64,000 nt of DNA from CAJXUU01 sp963975265. GTDB lineage: Bacteria > Bacteroidota > Bacteroidia > Chitinophagales > Saprospiraceae. The notes below the pieces were generated by a model, which searched no databases, was not told where the DNA came from, and saw only the letters and a list, made by a program, of their open reading frames with translations. The stretch spans positions 1-64,000 of the forward strand of contig CAXBGT010000001.1 in the NCBI GenBank assembly GCA_963975265.1, read 5' to 3'. Positions 9,621 through 19,426 of the stretch are shown here, in pieces; position 1 is the first letter of the stretch, and each line of letters starts with the position of its first letter. Both the position numbers and the translations under genes were made by a program.

Positions 9621-11195
9621 ATGAAACGTAAAATTGTACTTTGGGGAACCAATGAAAAGGATGAAAAAATCCTCGTAGCGCTACACTTGCAAGACAAAGA
9701 AGGATCTGTAAAACTATACACCTTTGATGAACAGTTAGCAACAGAAGACTTCTACAACAAGATGCTAAATCAATGGAGAGAAAACCAAGAAGTGGAATTT
9801 CCTGAAGGGCATACAGTCCAAGATCGACCTCTTAATATTTCTGATAGTATTCTGCCCGATAATATCAAGGTGGAAAGAACTGATATCATATCGAGGGCAC
9901 AATCAGAGTGGCACTTTGTTGTTCTATCAGCCAAACTGTACGAAATGTATCGTACTGAACTAGAAGACTTCACAGAAACTGTTGAAAATCTTAAAGAATA
10001 CGATAATAAAGTATGGAATGAGATGAGAAATTTTTGGACGAAAGTGCAAGAACAGGTAATTGAAAAAAATCTTTTCCGTGACCATGCATCTACGCTAAAG
10101 TCAATGACAAACAAACTCTTTGATAGATTAAAATCAATGAAAAAAGAGGTAGAGGCACGATACGAAACTAACTCTGCAAAATACAAAGAATCTATCATGA
10201 CCGAACTTGCGGATATAGAAGCCAGAGTAGAAAAAGGTCTAGGGTTGAAACCAATATTCGAAGAATTGAAAACGCTACAAGTTAAACTTCGAGGCATGAA
10301 GTTTACTAAAAAAGATAGAGATCTAATTTGGAATAAATTGGATGCTGCTTTCAAAGTCGTAAAAGAGAAAAGATTCGGTGATAAGGGTAAAGAGAACAAC
10401 AGCGGAAACACTGCTGTGGGAAGACACCAAAGAAGATATGATGGATTGATGAGTGCAATCCAAAAAATGGAGAAGTCAATCACAAGAGATAAAGACGATC
10501 AAAAGTTTCAAGATAAGAAGATTGCAACTACTCATGGACAATTAGAAATGCAAATCAGACAAGCTAAAATCAAGATGATCGATGAGCGAGTAAAATCAAA
10601 AGAGATTAAGCTCGAAGATATGTACAAGACTCGTAAAGAGCTAGAAGAAAAAATAGCTAGAGAAAAAGCAAAGGCTGAAAAGCAAGCAAAAATGGATGCT
10701 GCAAAGGCAGAGGCAGAGGCTAAAATTGCTGCAGAAGTGAAAAAATCAGCTGAAAATGCAGAAGCATCTGCTGATAAACTTACAGAGGCGGCTGCAAAAA
10801 TTGCGGAAGGAAAAAAGGCAAATGTGAAAATTCCCGCTGTAGAATTGCCCGCTGAAGATATAGTTACTGCCATTACCGATACAAATGATAAGGTAAAGGA
10901 AGAACCGAAGACAGAAGAGTCAAAAATAGAAGAGAAAAAAGCAAAAGCGGAAAAATTAGAAGAACCTAAGTCCAAAGAGAAAAAGGAGGAGCCGAAAGAA
11001 GAATCAAAAGAGGAAAAGTCAAATGATTCAATTTTTGGTGCTCTCGCAGCGACTGTAGGAGAAGCACTAGAAGGTGTCGGTGAAGCGTTGGAAGATGTGG
11101 TGGACACTGTGAAAGCTGTGGCTGAAGTAGTAGAAGATAAAATCGAAGATGCAGTAGAAGACCTCAAGGAGAAAATGAGTGATGAAGAGGAATAA
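9621..11195 (+). CDS. Coiled-coil protein with DUF349-like helical region and charged C terminus
   Basis: 524 aa, function unknown. The first 70 residues form a compact domain starting KRKIVLWGTNEKDEKILVAL. Residues about 110-255 are helical and contain segments resembling the DUF349 repeat (for example KFTKKDRDLIWNKLDAAFK at 227-245). About 320-400 is a Lys/Ala/Glu coiled coil, and 400-524 is a low-complexity, mostly acidic tail rich in Glu, Lys and Ala. No signal peptide or membrane segment; expected to be cytoplasmic. It resembles proteins I associate with Saprospiria. Monocistronic, with a terminator hairpin 28 bp after the stop. Confidence 0.8.
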   Translation: MKRKIVLWGTNEKDEKILVALHLQDKEGSVKLYTFDEQLATEDFYNKMLNQWRENQEVEFPEGHTVQDRPLNISDSILPDNIKVERTDIISRAQSEWHFVVLSAKLYEMYRTELEDFTETVENLKEYDNKVWNEMRNFWTKVQEQVIEKNLFRDHASTLKSMTNKLFDRLKSMKKEVEARYETNSAKYKESIMTELADIEARVEKGLGLKPIFEELKTLQVKLRGMKFTKKDRDLIWNKLDAAFKVVKEKRFGDKGKENNSGNTAVGRHQRRYDGLMSAIQKMEKSITRDKDDQKFQDKKIATTHGQLEMQIRQAKIKMIDERVKSKEIKLEDMYKTRKELEEKIAREKAKAEKQAKMDAAKAEAEAKIAAEVKKSAENAEASADKLTEAAAKIAEGKKANVKIPAVELPAEDIVTAITDTNDKVKEEPKTEESKIEEKKAKAEKLEEPKSKEKKEEPKEESKEEKSNDSIFGALAATVGEALEGVGEALEDVVDTVKAVAEVVEDKIEDAVEDLKEKMSDEEE

Positions 11196-11222
11196 CCTTT
11201 CTTTGATTTCAAAATAATAATG

Positions 11223-11258
11223 AAGAGCCCGACAAGTGATTGTTGGTCTCTTTTTTCT
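11223..11258 (+). terminator. Rho-independent terminator
   Basis: Imperfect 13-bp stem (AAGAG...CTCTT outer pairs, CAA...TTG next to the loop; one mismatch, one G-T) with loop GTGA, followed by TTTTTTCTTTT. It ends the gene stopping at 11195. Confidence 0.8.
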
Positions 11259-11456
11259 TTTGAAACGAAGGCTTCACAAATAAACTAGAAATTATTCCAG
11301 AACCTTTTATCTTTAATTGGACCATCTTGGGTTACACCTGAACTAAATTTTGTGCTGCTAAACTCATAAGGATTCAATTTGGTTAAACCTAGGCTAGGGG
11401 CAGCCTGGTCCTAGAAATTTGCCAAGAATCTAGTTCTGTTTTACATTTAAGTAATT

Positions 11457-12746
11457 TCAAATTCCCCTAATCCTTTTAAACAAATCCCCAAATATCTCAC
11501 CTTCACTGCCTCTTTTTGGCCCTCCTATAGCATTCTCCATTTTATAATATCCATTTTCACCTTTGTTCAAAATGAATCTGAAGATAAAACTGTTTTCATC
11601 TGTCTCTTCTCCATCAAAAGCACCGTATCTCATATCATTAATTTGTAAGAGACCATCTTTTCGACGCATCACAGAATAATAGTCTTTGCTAAACCATCGG
11701 AGTGTATTTATAACTTTGTCATCAGATTTATAGTCTAAAAGTCCATAGTTTTTTGGAACCTCGAACAGCTTAAACTTTGGTTCCTTATCATACAAAGAAT
11801 AAAGGCCCGTATAGTAAGAGGAATCTGTCTCTGCAGTGGCAGACCACAACAAATTATTAAGTATTGTCGGACCTGTCATATATCGGCTATATATGATATT
11901 TTGATCCGCAAGAGTCTGTTCCATTATTTTATTGATCTTCGCCTTATTGTAGAATGTCCAACCCAAATAAAGGCTACTGATTATTATACCAGCTGCATTG
12001 ACATAGCTACGCAGTTTATAATTTGCCCAGGTCAGTTTAAATGATTTACCAATCTCATTTTTTGATTCTTTGTCATATCGTCGTGCCAGAAGAGAAGCTA
12101 TCATCAGACAAATCAAAAATGGAAAAGTGTAAGCTGGATCCGCTACAGAAATATTATTTAATGCTACACGATAGTTTGAAAAAGGAGCAAAGAGTTGTGT
12201 TCCATATACTGTAAAACAATCCAGCAGTGGATGGGTAAAAATAGCCCAGAAAAACAACTTGTACCAAGACCAATATCCAATATCAATTTTCTCTTGTTCA
12301 GTATTGAGATAACCTCTTAAAAGTCGAGCACTAAAGTAACTTACTAAACCTAATGTCAATAATGCACTCAGGATCATCCCAACTGTGCCACCAAGGGTTT
12401 TACTTATAAAAATCAAAATTGCCGAAGCCAGAAACATAAATAAAATACCAAATGCAGTAGTCAGTATTTTATATCCACGTTTTCGATGATGCTCATTACT
12501 ATATAGCCAATTGGTATAATAGGATATCAAAAAGGAGAACACTACAGCAAAAAATATCGAATGCGTAATCGCTCTATGAAATGCCAATCCATTGATCTCA
12601 TTCATAAATAAGCTGCCAATCATGACATCTAAGTCAGGGATAGTACCTGCAATGGCGCCCCAAAGCATCGCTCTATTTCCTATTTTTCGTCCTGCAGCTA
12701 CCTCGCCAACCGCGGCACCAAGTATAATTTGTGTTAAAGAATCCAT
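11457..12746 (-). CDS. YdjM-like inner-membrane protein (putative metal-dependent hydrolase)
   Basis: 429 aa. The N terminus MDSLTQIILGAAVGEVA, the PDLDV motif near residue 40 and FHRAITHS near 58 are hallmarks of the YdjM/DUF457 family of membrane proteins with conserved Asp/His that look like metal ligands. Several membrane segments fill about 60-250, then one more near 250-270 is followed by a C-terminal soluble domain of about 150 residues. The reaction is unknown in any member that I know of. Single gene, convergent with the coiled-coil gene. Confidence 0.85.
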   Translation of the reverse strand: MDSLTQIILGAAVGEVAAGRKIGNRAMLWGAIAGTIPDLDVMIGSLFMNEINGLAFHRAITHSIFFAVVFSFLISYYTNWLYSNEHHRKRGYKILTTAFGILFMFLASAILIFISKTLGGTVGMILSALLTLGLVSYFSARLLRGYLNTEQEKIDIGYWSWYKLFFWAIFTHPLLDCFTVYGTQLFAPFSNYRVALNNISVADPAYTFPFLICLMIASLLARRYDKESKNEIGKSFKLTWANYKLRSYVNAAGIIISSLYLGWTFYNKAKINKIMEQTLADQNIIYSRYMTGPTILNNLLWSATAETDSSYYTGLYSLYDKEPKFKLFEVPKNYGLLDYKSDDKVINTLRWFSKDYYSVMRRKDGLLQINDMRYGAFDGEETDENSFIFRFILNKGENGYYKMENAIGGPKRGSEGEIFGDLFKRIRGI

Positions 12747-12885
12747 GTCAAGTTTAACGTTAGCAATTATGCAAAGTTTACATTTAAAGCTAACGAAACT
12801 ATGTAATCATTACTTCTAAACAAATTGTTTGAGTTATACTTTAGTCCAATTGTTGATTTATCTAGTTCAATCCAAACCTAGAAGT

Positions 12886-13782
12886 CTAATTTCCTTTTTT
12901 CTTCTTTTTTACTTTTTTGCCTTTCTTCCCTTTTTTGACCTTTGATTTAGTCTTACTTTTATTGGCTTTCACCTTACCGGTTTTCTTTACGGTTTTAGAC
13001 TTAGATACAGTTTTATTTCCATTGTTCGATTTACGAACTTTGGTTACTGTTTTTGATTTCTTCACCACAACTTTAGAACTCTTTCTCTTCGGAGTATAGA
13101 TCTTTCTTGCCCTTACTATTCTATGTGTTTTGACGGTATGGTAATGATGATTGTAATGACGTCTCTTTCCGTGATATACACTCCAAGTCAATGGTCTCCA
13201 TGGTCTCCAAACATTTGGATAAACTCTCCATCTGAATGGTGACCTATATACTACATAATCAGGTCTGTAGATATGTCTTACTGAAGGCCATAGCCATACA
13301 TTGACTATAATACGATTTACGAGGTAATCAGCAGAAGGCCCACCTTTTCCATCTGAAGTAGCTTCTTCATCGAAAGGCTCTATATAATGGTCCTTCCCAT
13401 ATAAATAATCATCTCCTACTATTTGTAAAGTTGCAGATTCTTTTCCTGTTTTTTCGACTTCTATAACAGCAATGTCCTGTGATTCTTCATCGGAAATAAG
13501 AGCTTGTAGGATTATTGCATGAACATCTCCTTCCATATGTTCCTCTACTCTAATGTAATCAACATCCCCATCATCATTGAGATCAAGGTTGTTTACATCT
13601 GAGTCTTGATTGTTAAGCTGTTTTTCGAAATCCTCTAAAGAAGAAGCATTTTTAAAAGCATCTAAGGCTCCTTCTAGACTAAAATTATCTCCCAACAATC
13701 CTGTGGATTCTTCTTGAGCACTTAATTGATTGTTTATCGAGAACAGATTTATTACTAAAAATAAAATTATTAATCGTTTCAT
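12886..13782 (-). CDS. Secreted protein with Lys-rich C-terminal tail
   Basis: 298 aa, function unknown. Signal peptide at 1-22 (cleavage after LSA). Residues about 55-145 form a conserved-looking domain beginning with an EF-hand-like acidic stretch (DLNDDGDVDYIRVEEH) and including DYLYGKDHYIEP. About 150-210 is rich in Trp, Tyr, Arg and Pro. The last 80 residues are almost only Lys, Ser, Thr, Val and Gly, in KSK/KKxK runs. Similar secreted proteins with basic tails occur in Bacteroidota; the tail may bind anionic polymers, which is inference. Confidence 0.75.
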   Translation of the reverse strand: MKRLIILFLVINLFSINNQLSAQEESTGLLGDNFSLEGALDAFKNASSLEDFEKQLNNQDSDVNNLDLNDDGDVDYIRVEEHMEGDVHAIILQALISDEESQDIAVIEVEKTGKESATLQIVGDDYLYGKDHYIEPFDEEATSDGKGGPSADYLVNRIIVNVWLWPSVRHIYRPDYVVYRSPFRWRVYPNVWRPWRPLTWSVYHGKRRHYNHHYHTVKTHRIVRARKIYTPKRKSSKVVVKKSKTVTKVRKSNNGNKTVSKSKTVKKTGKVKANKSKTKSKVKKGKKGKKVKKKKKGN

Positions 13783-14077
13783 GTTTCAATTATTTTTTGA
13801 TTACACATAAGACTACAATATATGCCTAGGGTTTAATTTTATTTGAAATAAAATCAAATAACCTCTTTTGAAATCAAGAGAATAGTCAAGTTCTTAAACA
13901 AGAACTACCATTGAGTAATATACCTATGTCTCATAAGAGGTAAACGATTTGGCGGTCATCTAATTTTCTGTAATATAGTGATAAAAAAATAGTCAGAAAA
14001 CATATCTTGGCAGTTTGACGATTCCTTGATTCGAGCAGTTCTGCAAGAACAACGTTGTGAATTAACCTGAAGTTCTT

Positions 14078-15001
14078 CTAATTTACTATTTCAATAATCC
14101 GTTCCTTCAAAGTTACATCATCCCCACTCGTCACTTGCTCTGATTCTTGACTATAAATAACCCACCCTGAATTACTATGAATCTCCGATCCACCCCATAT
14201 CTGTTTTGTTACAGTAGGAAAATCTTCATAAGAAGGTAGTGATCCCTCAACAATATTAAGCGATTTTAGAAAATCGTAAGTCACAGCAGTTAATTGACGT
14301 GCATTGATATTCAGAAACGATTTTATAATCGAGGTATTATTTTCAGGAAGTAACTCGTCCAAAACCATTGCGGCAGTAGCATCTAATGGGTCGCCTCCAT
14401 AATTGTTAGGAATCTTAATATCTTCTGTAATCGTTTCTCCAAGTTTGTACTTTGCACCATGATAGGTAAAATATTGACTTATGTCTCTTATTACAAAGGT
14501 TTCGATAGATGCTTTAGAAATGTACTTACGTTTTGTTTGATTTATCGTAGTCAATAAAGTTGGCTTATCCGTATATTCCATGAGCAGGAGGCTACATTTG
14601 TCATTTACAGCATTGGATAAAGTTTCCCAGTTGAGTACCTGAACATTACTACCATAAACGTCAGTTGCCAATATAATCGGAATATCTGATAGTATAGCCT
14701 GTAACTGAACATCAAGGAAATTACTACTAGAAAATTGAAAATTGCTTCTTGTCCATTCGAGTATATATCCTACTGAGGTAGAATCACTAACCTTAATGTC
14801 TACATCAAATGAATTTACTTCTATAGACATAGTATCCTCATTGGTCAATACAATCTCTGATTCTGTAAAGTGGTAATCTTGTACGTCTCCAAGCTTCCAA
14901 TAAGAAATAACCTGAACAGTAGAGTCGCTCATATCAATCTGTGCTGACAAGGCTCCACTTCCAAAGATTATCAGCATAAAAAGTAAAATTTGTTTTTTCA
15001 T
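14078..15001 (-). CDS. Secreted protein of unknown function
   Basis: 307 aa with a signal peptide (1-20, ending LSA). The mature part has mixed beta character and contains YWKLGDVQDYHF near its start and MVLDELLPENN further on. No catalytic motif recognised. It begins 19 bp after the DUF819 gene and is almost certainly co-transcribed with it, so it may serve the same transport or envelope function. Confidence 0.7.
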   Translation of the reverse strand: MKKQILLFMLIIFGSGALSAQIDMSDSTVQVISYWKLGDVQDYHFTESEIVLTNEDTMSIEVNSFDVDIKVSDSTSVGYILEWTRSNFQFSSSNFLDVQLQAILSDIPIILATDVYGSNVQVLNWETLSNAVNDKCSLLLMEYTDKPTLLTTINQTKRKYISKASIETFVIRDISQYFTYHGAKYKLGETITEDIKIPNNYGGDPLDATAAMVLDELLPENNTSIIKSFLNINARQLTAVTYDFLKSLNIVEGSLPSYEDFPTVTKQIWGGSEIHSNSGWVIYSQESEQVTSGDDVTLKERIIEIVN

Positions 15002-15020
15002 ATAACTACTAGAAATCTAT

Positions 15021-16439
15021 TTATAATCCCCTAGCGACAAGTGCCATCAACTGAGCACATATCAATGCTCCATAGGTCCCAAGTGCATAACCCAATACAG
15101 CCATCAATACTCCAACAGGAGCTAAAGAAGGACTAAATGCAGATGCAACAATAGGAGCAGATGCAGCACCACCAATATTCGCTTGACTACCTACAGCTAC
15201 GAAAAAGAAAGGTGCTCTAATCAATTTTGCAACCAATAACAATATCCCAACATGGATAAGCATCCAAATAATTCCAATGGCAAACAATCCAAGATTACTA
15301 AACACTTCACCTAAGTTCATTTTCATACCAATAGTTGCTACCAAAACGTAGATAAAAATTGATCCCCATCGAGATGCACCTACACCTTCTAGCTTTTTTG
15401 CTTTTGTAAAACTAAGGAATAGACCAATTGTAGTTGCAATAACAACCAACCAGAAAAAGCCTGATGTGAGAGATGTAAGATTCCATTTAGCAAGGGTCTC
15501 TTTGTGTGCCCCCAAGGCTGGAGAAATAATATCGGATCCTAGATGCGCAAGTCCAACACCACCGAAGGCAACTGCCATAAGAACAAACAATTTGGTCGTT
15601 GTTGGCATTTCGGATATACTAGCTCTGTAGTCAGCAACTTTGTTTTTTAGATCTGTGATGGCACTGTTGTCCGCTTTGAATTTTTTATCTATTTTATCGC
15701 TGATATTAGCTCCATAGAGTAGGAAACCCATCCAAATATTAGCGACAACAACATCTACTATTATCATGGTACCAAACAGATTATCCTTAACTTCATAAAT
15801 TTCTTTCATAGCTGCCTGATTGGCTCCACCTCCAATCCAACTTCCAGCTATAGTCGATAGTCCCCTCCATAATTCGTCAGGGTTGGCTCCGATTACTCCA
15901 GGCATCAACTTACTTGCCGCTAATAATGCAATCGGTCCACCAATGATAATACCTACAGTGGCCGCCCCAAACATGATAAGCGCTTTTGGCCCTAGATTAA
16001 CAAGTCCTTTTAAATCGATTCCAAGACATAAAAGCAACAAACTTGCAGGCAACAAATATCGAGATGCTACAAAATACAACTGAGAATGGCCCTGAAAGCC
16101 ACTATATAGAGCTTTATCAATTCCCTTAGTCTCGAACAAAGATGTGATATCATTGTAGTTCATATCTTGCGTAAGTGCAATGCCTACTGATTGTGCAAAG
16201 TCATATATGCCAGCTTCATACCAATGAGGTGCAATTAAACCCAACGGCCAATTTAATAGCGCTGGAACAAAATAACAAAGCAATAATGAAGGTACATAAG
16301 TATAAAATTTCTTCCATCCAGGTGAGTCTAAACTACTAGTATGAAAAATAAAAGCGAGTACAGCCATCAGTATCCCTAGCACTACGGCATCATTGGTAAA
16401 CACTGGCCTTGCATCTAGTAAAAACATCAAAGGGGACAT
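15021..16439 (-). CDS. DUF819 family integral membrane protein
   Basis: 472 aa, about 11-12 membrane segments with glycine-rich conserved motifs of the DUF819 (YjcL-like) family, such as GSWIGGGANQAAMKEIY near residue 200 and GSQANIGGAASAPIVAS near the C terminus. The two GG-containing motifs in pseudo-symmetrical positions suggest a transporter fold with inverted halves; no substrate is known to me. First gene of a two-gene leftward operon with the secreted protein at 14078-15001. Confidence 0.88.
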   Translation of the reverse strand: MSPLMFLLDARPVFTNDAVVLGILMAVLAFIFHTSSLDSPGWKKFYTYVPSLLLCYFVPALLNWPLGLIAPHWYEAGIYDFAQSVGIALTQDMNYNDITSLFETKGIDKALYSGFQGHSQLYFVASRYLLPASLLLLCLGIDLKGLVNLGPKALIMFGAATVGIIIGGPIALLAASKLMPGVIGANPDELWRGLSTIAGSWIGGGANQAAMKEIYEVKDNLFGTMIIVDVVVANIWMGFLLYGANISDKIDKKFKADNSAITDLKNKVADYRASISEMPTTTKLFVLMAVAFGGVGLAHLGSDIISPALGAHKETLAKWNLTSLTSGFFWLVVIATTIGLFLSFTKAKKLEGVGASRWGSIFIYVLVATIGMKMNLGEVFSNLGLFAIGIIWMLIHVGILLLVAKLIRAPFFFVAVGSQANIGGAASAPIVASAFSPSLAPVGVLMAVLGYALGTYGALICAQLMALVARGL

Positions 16440-16549
16440 ATAAAGTTTGTTTTATGAAAGGGTAAGATAATAAAGTTGTTTGTTTTAGTTTTGTCAATTG
16501 CAAGGGATGAAAAAATTAGTTGATATTATCCTAATTTAAAAAAGTAAAT

Positions 16550-17020
16550 ATGGGTATTGAAATAGAAAGAAAATTTCTTCTTAAGAACGAAGATTGGCGA
16601 TTAGAAGTAAAGTCAAATACAACCATAAAACAAGGATATCTCAATTCTAATAATAAGAGAACAGTTAGAGTTAGGGTTCGAGACGATAAAGGTTATCTCA
16701 CTATAAAGGGGATAAGTGTAAATGCTTCTAGGCAAGAATTTGAATATGAGATACCTATATCGGACGCAGAATCATTGTTACTTATTTGCGAAAAGCCTAT
16801 CATAGAAAAAATAAGATTTATAGTCCTAATCGATGATAAAACATGGGAGATAGATGAATTCGATGGAGTAAATAAAGGTCTAATTTTGGCTGAAATAGAA
16901 TTAGAATCTGAAGAAGCAATATTCAGAATACCATCTTGGGTAGGTAAAGAAATTACCCTCGATTCTAGATATTTCAATTCGAATCTGATCAATCATCCAT
17001 TTTCAATGTTTAATAAATAG
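16550..17020 (+). CDS. CYTH domain protein (triphosphatase-like)
   Basis: 156 aa, a single CYTH tunnel domain. The defining ExExK motif is seen at the N terminus in GIEIERKFLL, followed by alternating charged strands (TVRVRVRDD, YLTIKG, YEYEIP-like) that line the triphosphate tunnel. Members hydrolyse inorganic triphosphate or act on nucleotide triphosphates with Mg2+. No CHAD domain is fused. Stands alone on the plus strand, divergent from the DUF819 gene. Confidence 0.9.
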   Translation: MGIEIERKFLLKNEDWRLEVKSNTTIKQGYLNSNNKRTVRVRVRDDKGYLTIKGISVNASRQEFEYEIPISDAESLLLICEKPIIEKIRFIVLIDDKTWEIDEFDGVNKGLILAEIELESEEAIFRIPSWVGKEITLDSRYFNSNLINHPFSMFNK

Positions 17021-17103
17021 GTTATAATTTCTTGTTAAATCAGTAATACTAAGTACTGAACGCGCAACATTCTGTAGTTTTATAGCTAGAAACGAATTCC
17101 GAT

Positions 17104-18570
17104 ATGAAAAAAAGCACGATGTATCTTATCATTTTTGTCATGGCGTTGTCCATGATTGGGATAGGTATGATCCAGTTTATTTGGTTTGCATCTTCAGTTG
17201 AGCAGGATAAGAAAAACTTTGATGACAAAGTAAAAATAGCAATGGGTATCGTCAAAGAGAGCCTTATGAAAGATGCTCATGAAGGAGATGTGATGATGAA
17301 GAAGTGGGATGAGTACAAAAGGAATAAGAACAGTAAACCGTTTTTACTTAAAGAGTATAAAGAATTCCACAATATTGTCAAAAAGATAAAAGACAATAAA
17401 AAATATGAGAATATTGACTTAAACGGATCTGATATGTTGGTCAATCCAAATTCATTTCTAGAGCGAATACAAATCGATTATCTTGATACTTATCTAAAAC
17501 ACGAAATAGAACAACAAGACATAAACTTAGATTTTGATTATGGTGTGTATTCTAAAAAGGAGATGAGTTTCATCATTATGAATGGTCATTTTACCGCTTC
17601 GATTGGTACAACAAATCAGTCCACCAATGTAGAAATGGGAAATGAACTTTATAACAGTGAATATAAAATACCATTATTTGATACAGCAATCTCAAATGCT
17701 GCAGAAGGGGATCCTATTGATAATGCTCCTGGGTATCTGCAAGTTTATTTTCCAAATAAAGAGAAAGCCTTGTGGAGTGCCGTAATACCTTCCCTACTGA
17801 TGAGTATACTATTTACTGGATTGGTCCTATTTTGCTTTGGGTTTGTGATGTATGTGATCCAGCGTCAGAAGCAGGTCTCTGAGATGAAAACTGATTTCAT
17901 CAATAATATGACACATGAATTCAAAACCCCAATAGCAACTATATCTTTAGCTTCTGACTCTATAGCTAGTCCTATGATATTGAATAGTCCTGATAAAGTT
18001 CTGCGTTTTACTAATATCATAAAACAAGAGAATACAAGGATGCTCAACCAAGTGGAAAAAGTGCTTCAAATGGCAATGCTTGATAAAAAAGATTTCCAAT
18101 TGAAACTAAGTTTTATTGATGTTCATGACCTGATAAGTACCGCCGTTGAACATATGAGCCTTAAAGTATTAAAAAGAAATGGTATATTGCGGACTGATTT
18201 GAAAGCAAATCTAACAACGTTAAATGCTGATGCTACTCACCTAAGTAATATTATCCACAATCTATTAGACAATGCTGAAAAGTACTCTTCCGAAAAAGTT
18301 GATATTCTAATAGGAACTGAAAATACAAAATCAGGAATTCTGATCAATATTACAGATAATGGCATAGGAATGACAAAAGACCAACTAAAAAACATTTTTG
18401 AAAAATTTTACCGTGCTCATACGGGTAACATCCACGATGTCAAGGGCTTCGGCCTAGGCCTCAGCTATGTTAAGGCTATCGTAGATTCCCACGGAGGTAC
18501 TATAAATGTCAAAAGTGAAATAGGAAAAGGAAGTACCTTTTCTATATATCTACCCCAAAATGCAGCTTAA
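17104..18570 (+). CDS. Sensor histidine kinase
   Basis: 488 aa membrane kinase. First membrane segment about 7-29, a periplasmic sensor of about 190 residues, second membrane segment about 226-252. HisKA phospho-acceptor His271 in THEFKTPIA; N box LLDNAEKYSSE (about 387), G1 box DNGIGM (about 420) and G2 box GFGLGLS (about 449) of the HATPase_c domain. Architecture resembles RprX-type kinases of Bacteroidota. Its response regulator starts 53 bp downstream. The periplasmic ligand is not evident. Confidence 0.94.
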   Translation: MKKSTMYLIIFVMALSMIGIGMIQFIWFASSVEQDKKNFDDKVKIAMGIVKESLMKDAHEGDVMMKKWDEYKRNKNSKPFLLKEYKEFHNIVKKIKDNKKYENIDLNGSDMLVNPNSFLERIQIDYLDTYLKHEIEQQDINLDFDYGVYSKKEMSFIIMNGHFTASIGTTNQSTNVEMGNELYNSEYKIPLFDTAISNAAEGDPIDNAPGYLQVYFPNKEKALWSAVIPSLLMSILFTGLVLFCFGFVMYVIQRQKQVSEMKTDFINNMTHEFKTPIATISLASDSIASPMILNSPDKVLRFTNIIKQENTRMLNQVEKVLQMAMLDKKDFQLKLSFIDVHDLISTAVEHMSLKVLKRNGILRTDLKANLTTLNADATHLSNIIHNLLDNAEKYSSEKVDILIGTENTKSGILINITDNGIGMTKDQLKNIFEKFYRAHTGNIHDVKGFGLGLSYVKAIVDSHGGTINVKSEIGKGSTFSIYLPQNAA

Positions 18571-18623
18571 CTTACCCTTAAGTATTAAGGTATCTATTTA
18601 AACAAAACACTTTATTGTAAAGC

Positions 18624-19340
18624 ATGGCATTTAAAATATTATTAGTAGAAGACGACCAAAACTTCGGAGATGTGTTAAGATCATATCTTGAAATGCATGA
18701 GTATGACGTTACTCTAGCAACCGATGGTGAAGAAGGACTTAAGGCCTTTAAGAAAGGTGAATTTGATCTTACCATTACAGATGTAATGATGCCCAAAAAA
18801 GACGGTTTTTCTCTTGCTCGAGATATTCGAGAAGAAAACAAAGAGATGCCGATCATCTTCCTTACAGCAAAAACACTCAAAGAAGATGTTTTAGAAGGAT
18901 TTAAAATCGGTGCAGACGACTACATCACTAAGCCGTTCAACTCTGAAGAATTACTCTATAGAGTGATGGCTGTTCTGAAACGAACTCAGAAAGCACCGGA
19001 TCCTAAAGAAGAAATCAAGGAATTTGAGATTAGTAGTTATCATTTCAATTATCCATTGAGAATACTAACTTACACAGGAAATGGTGAAAAGACAAAAGAG
19101 AAGTTGTCTCCAAAAGAGGCTCACCTGCTTCGTATGTTTTGTATGCACAAAAATGATGTCCTACCAAGATCTACAGCTTTGAAAAAAATCTGGGGTGAAG
19201 ACAATTATTTCACTGCGAGGAGTATGGATGTATTCGTTACAAAATTGAGAAAATACTTGGCTCAAGACGAAAATATTGAAATCGTAAATATTCATGGAAA
19301 TGGATTCAGGTTATTGGTCAAAAGTGAAGTAGAGGACTAA
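18624..19340 (+). CDS. OmpR-family response regulator
   Basis: 238 aa. Receiver domain 1-120 with the acidic pair near the N terminus (EDD), phospho-acceptor Asp53 in TDVMMPKKDGF, a conserved Thr and Lys (LTAKT; TKPF). Winged-helix DNA-binding domain about 140-235 (LSPKEAHLLRMF; TARSMDVFVTKLRKYL; NIHGNGFRLL). Partner of the upstream histidine kinase; resembles RprY. Followed by a strong terminator. Confidence 0.95.
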   Translation: MAFKILLVEDDQNFGDVLRSYLEMHEYDVTLATDGEEGLKAFKKGEFDLTITDVMMPKKDGFSLARDIREENKEMPIIFLTAKTLKEDVLEGFKIGADDYITKPFNSEELLYRVMAVLKRTQKAPDPKEEIKEFEISSYHFNYPLRILTYTGNGEKTKEKLSPKEAHLLRMFCMHKNDVLPRSTALKKIWGEDNYFTARSMDVFVTKLRKYLAQDENIEIVNIHGNGFRLLVKSEVED

Positions 19341-19391
19341 AAATTGACAACTTTAGTGACACCTAGTGTGTTGAACTATAAATGCATAAAG

Positions 19392-19426
19392 TGGATTCCT
19401 GATTTCAGGGATCCATTTTATTTTAG
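19392..19426 (+). terminator. Rho-independent terminator
   Basis: Ten-base-pair stem (TGGATTCCTG paired with CAGGGATCCA, one T-G wobble), loop ATTT, then TTTTATTTTAG. Ends the two-component operon. Confidence 0.85.

Noticed and set aside
10532..11212. Long Ser-rich open frame on the minus strand
   Set aside because: It mirrors the Lys/Glu/Ala-rich coiled coil on the plus strand; the composition is a reverse-strand artefact.
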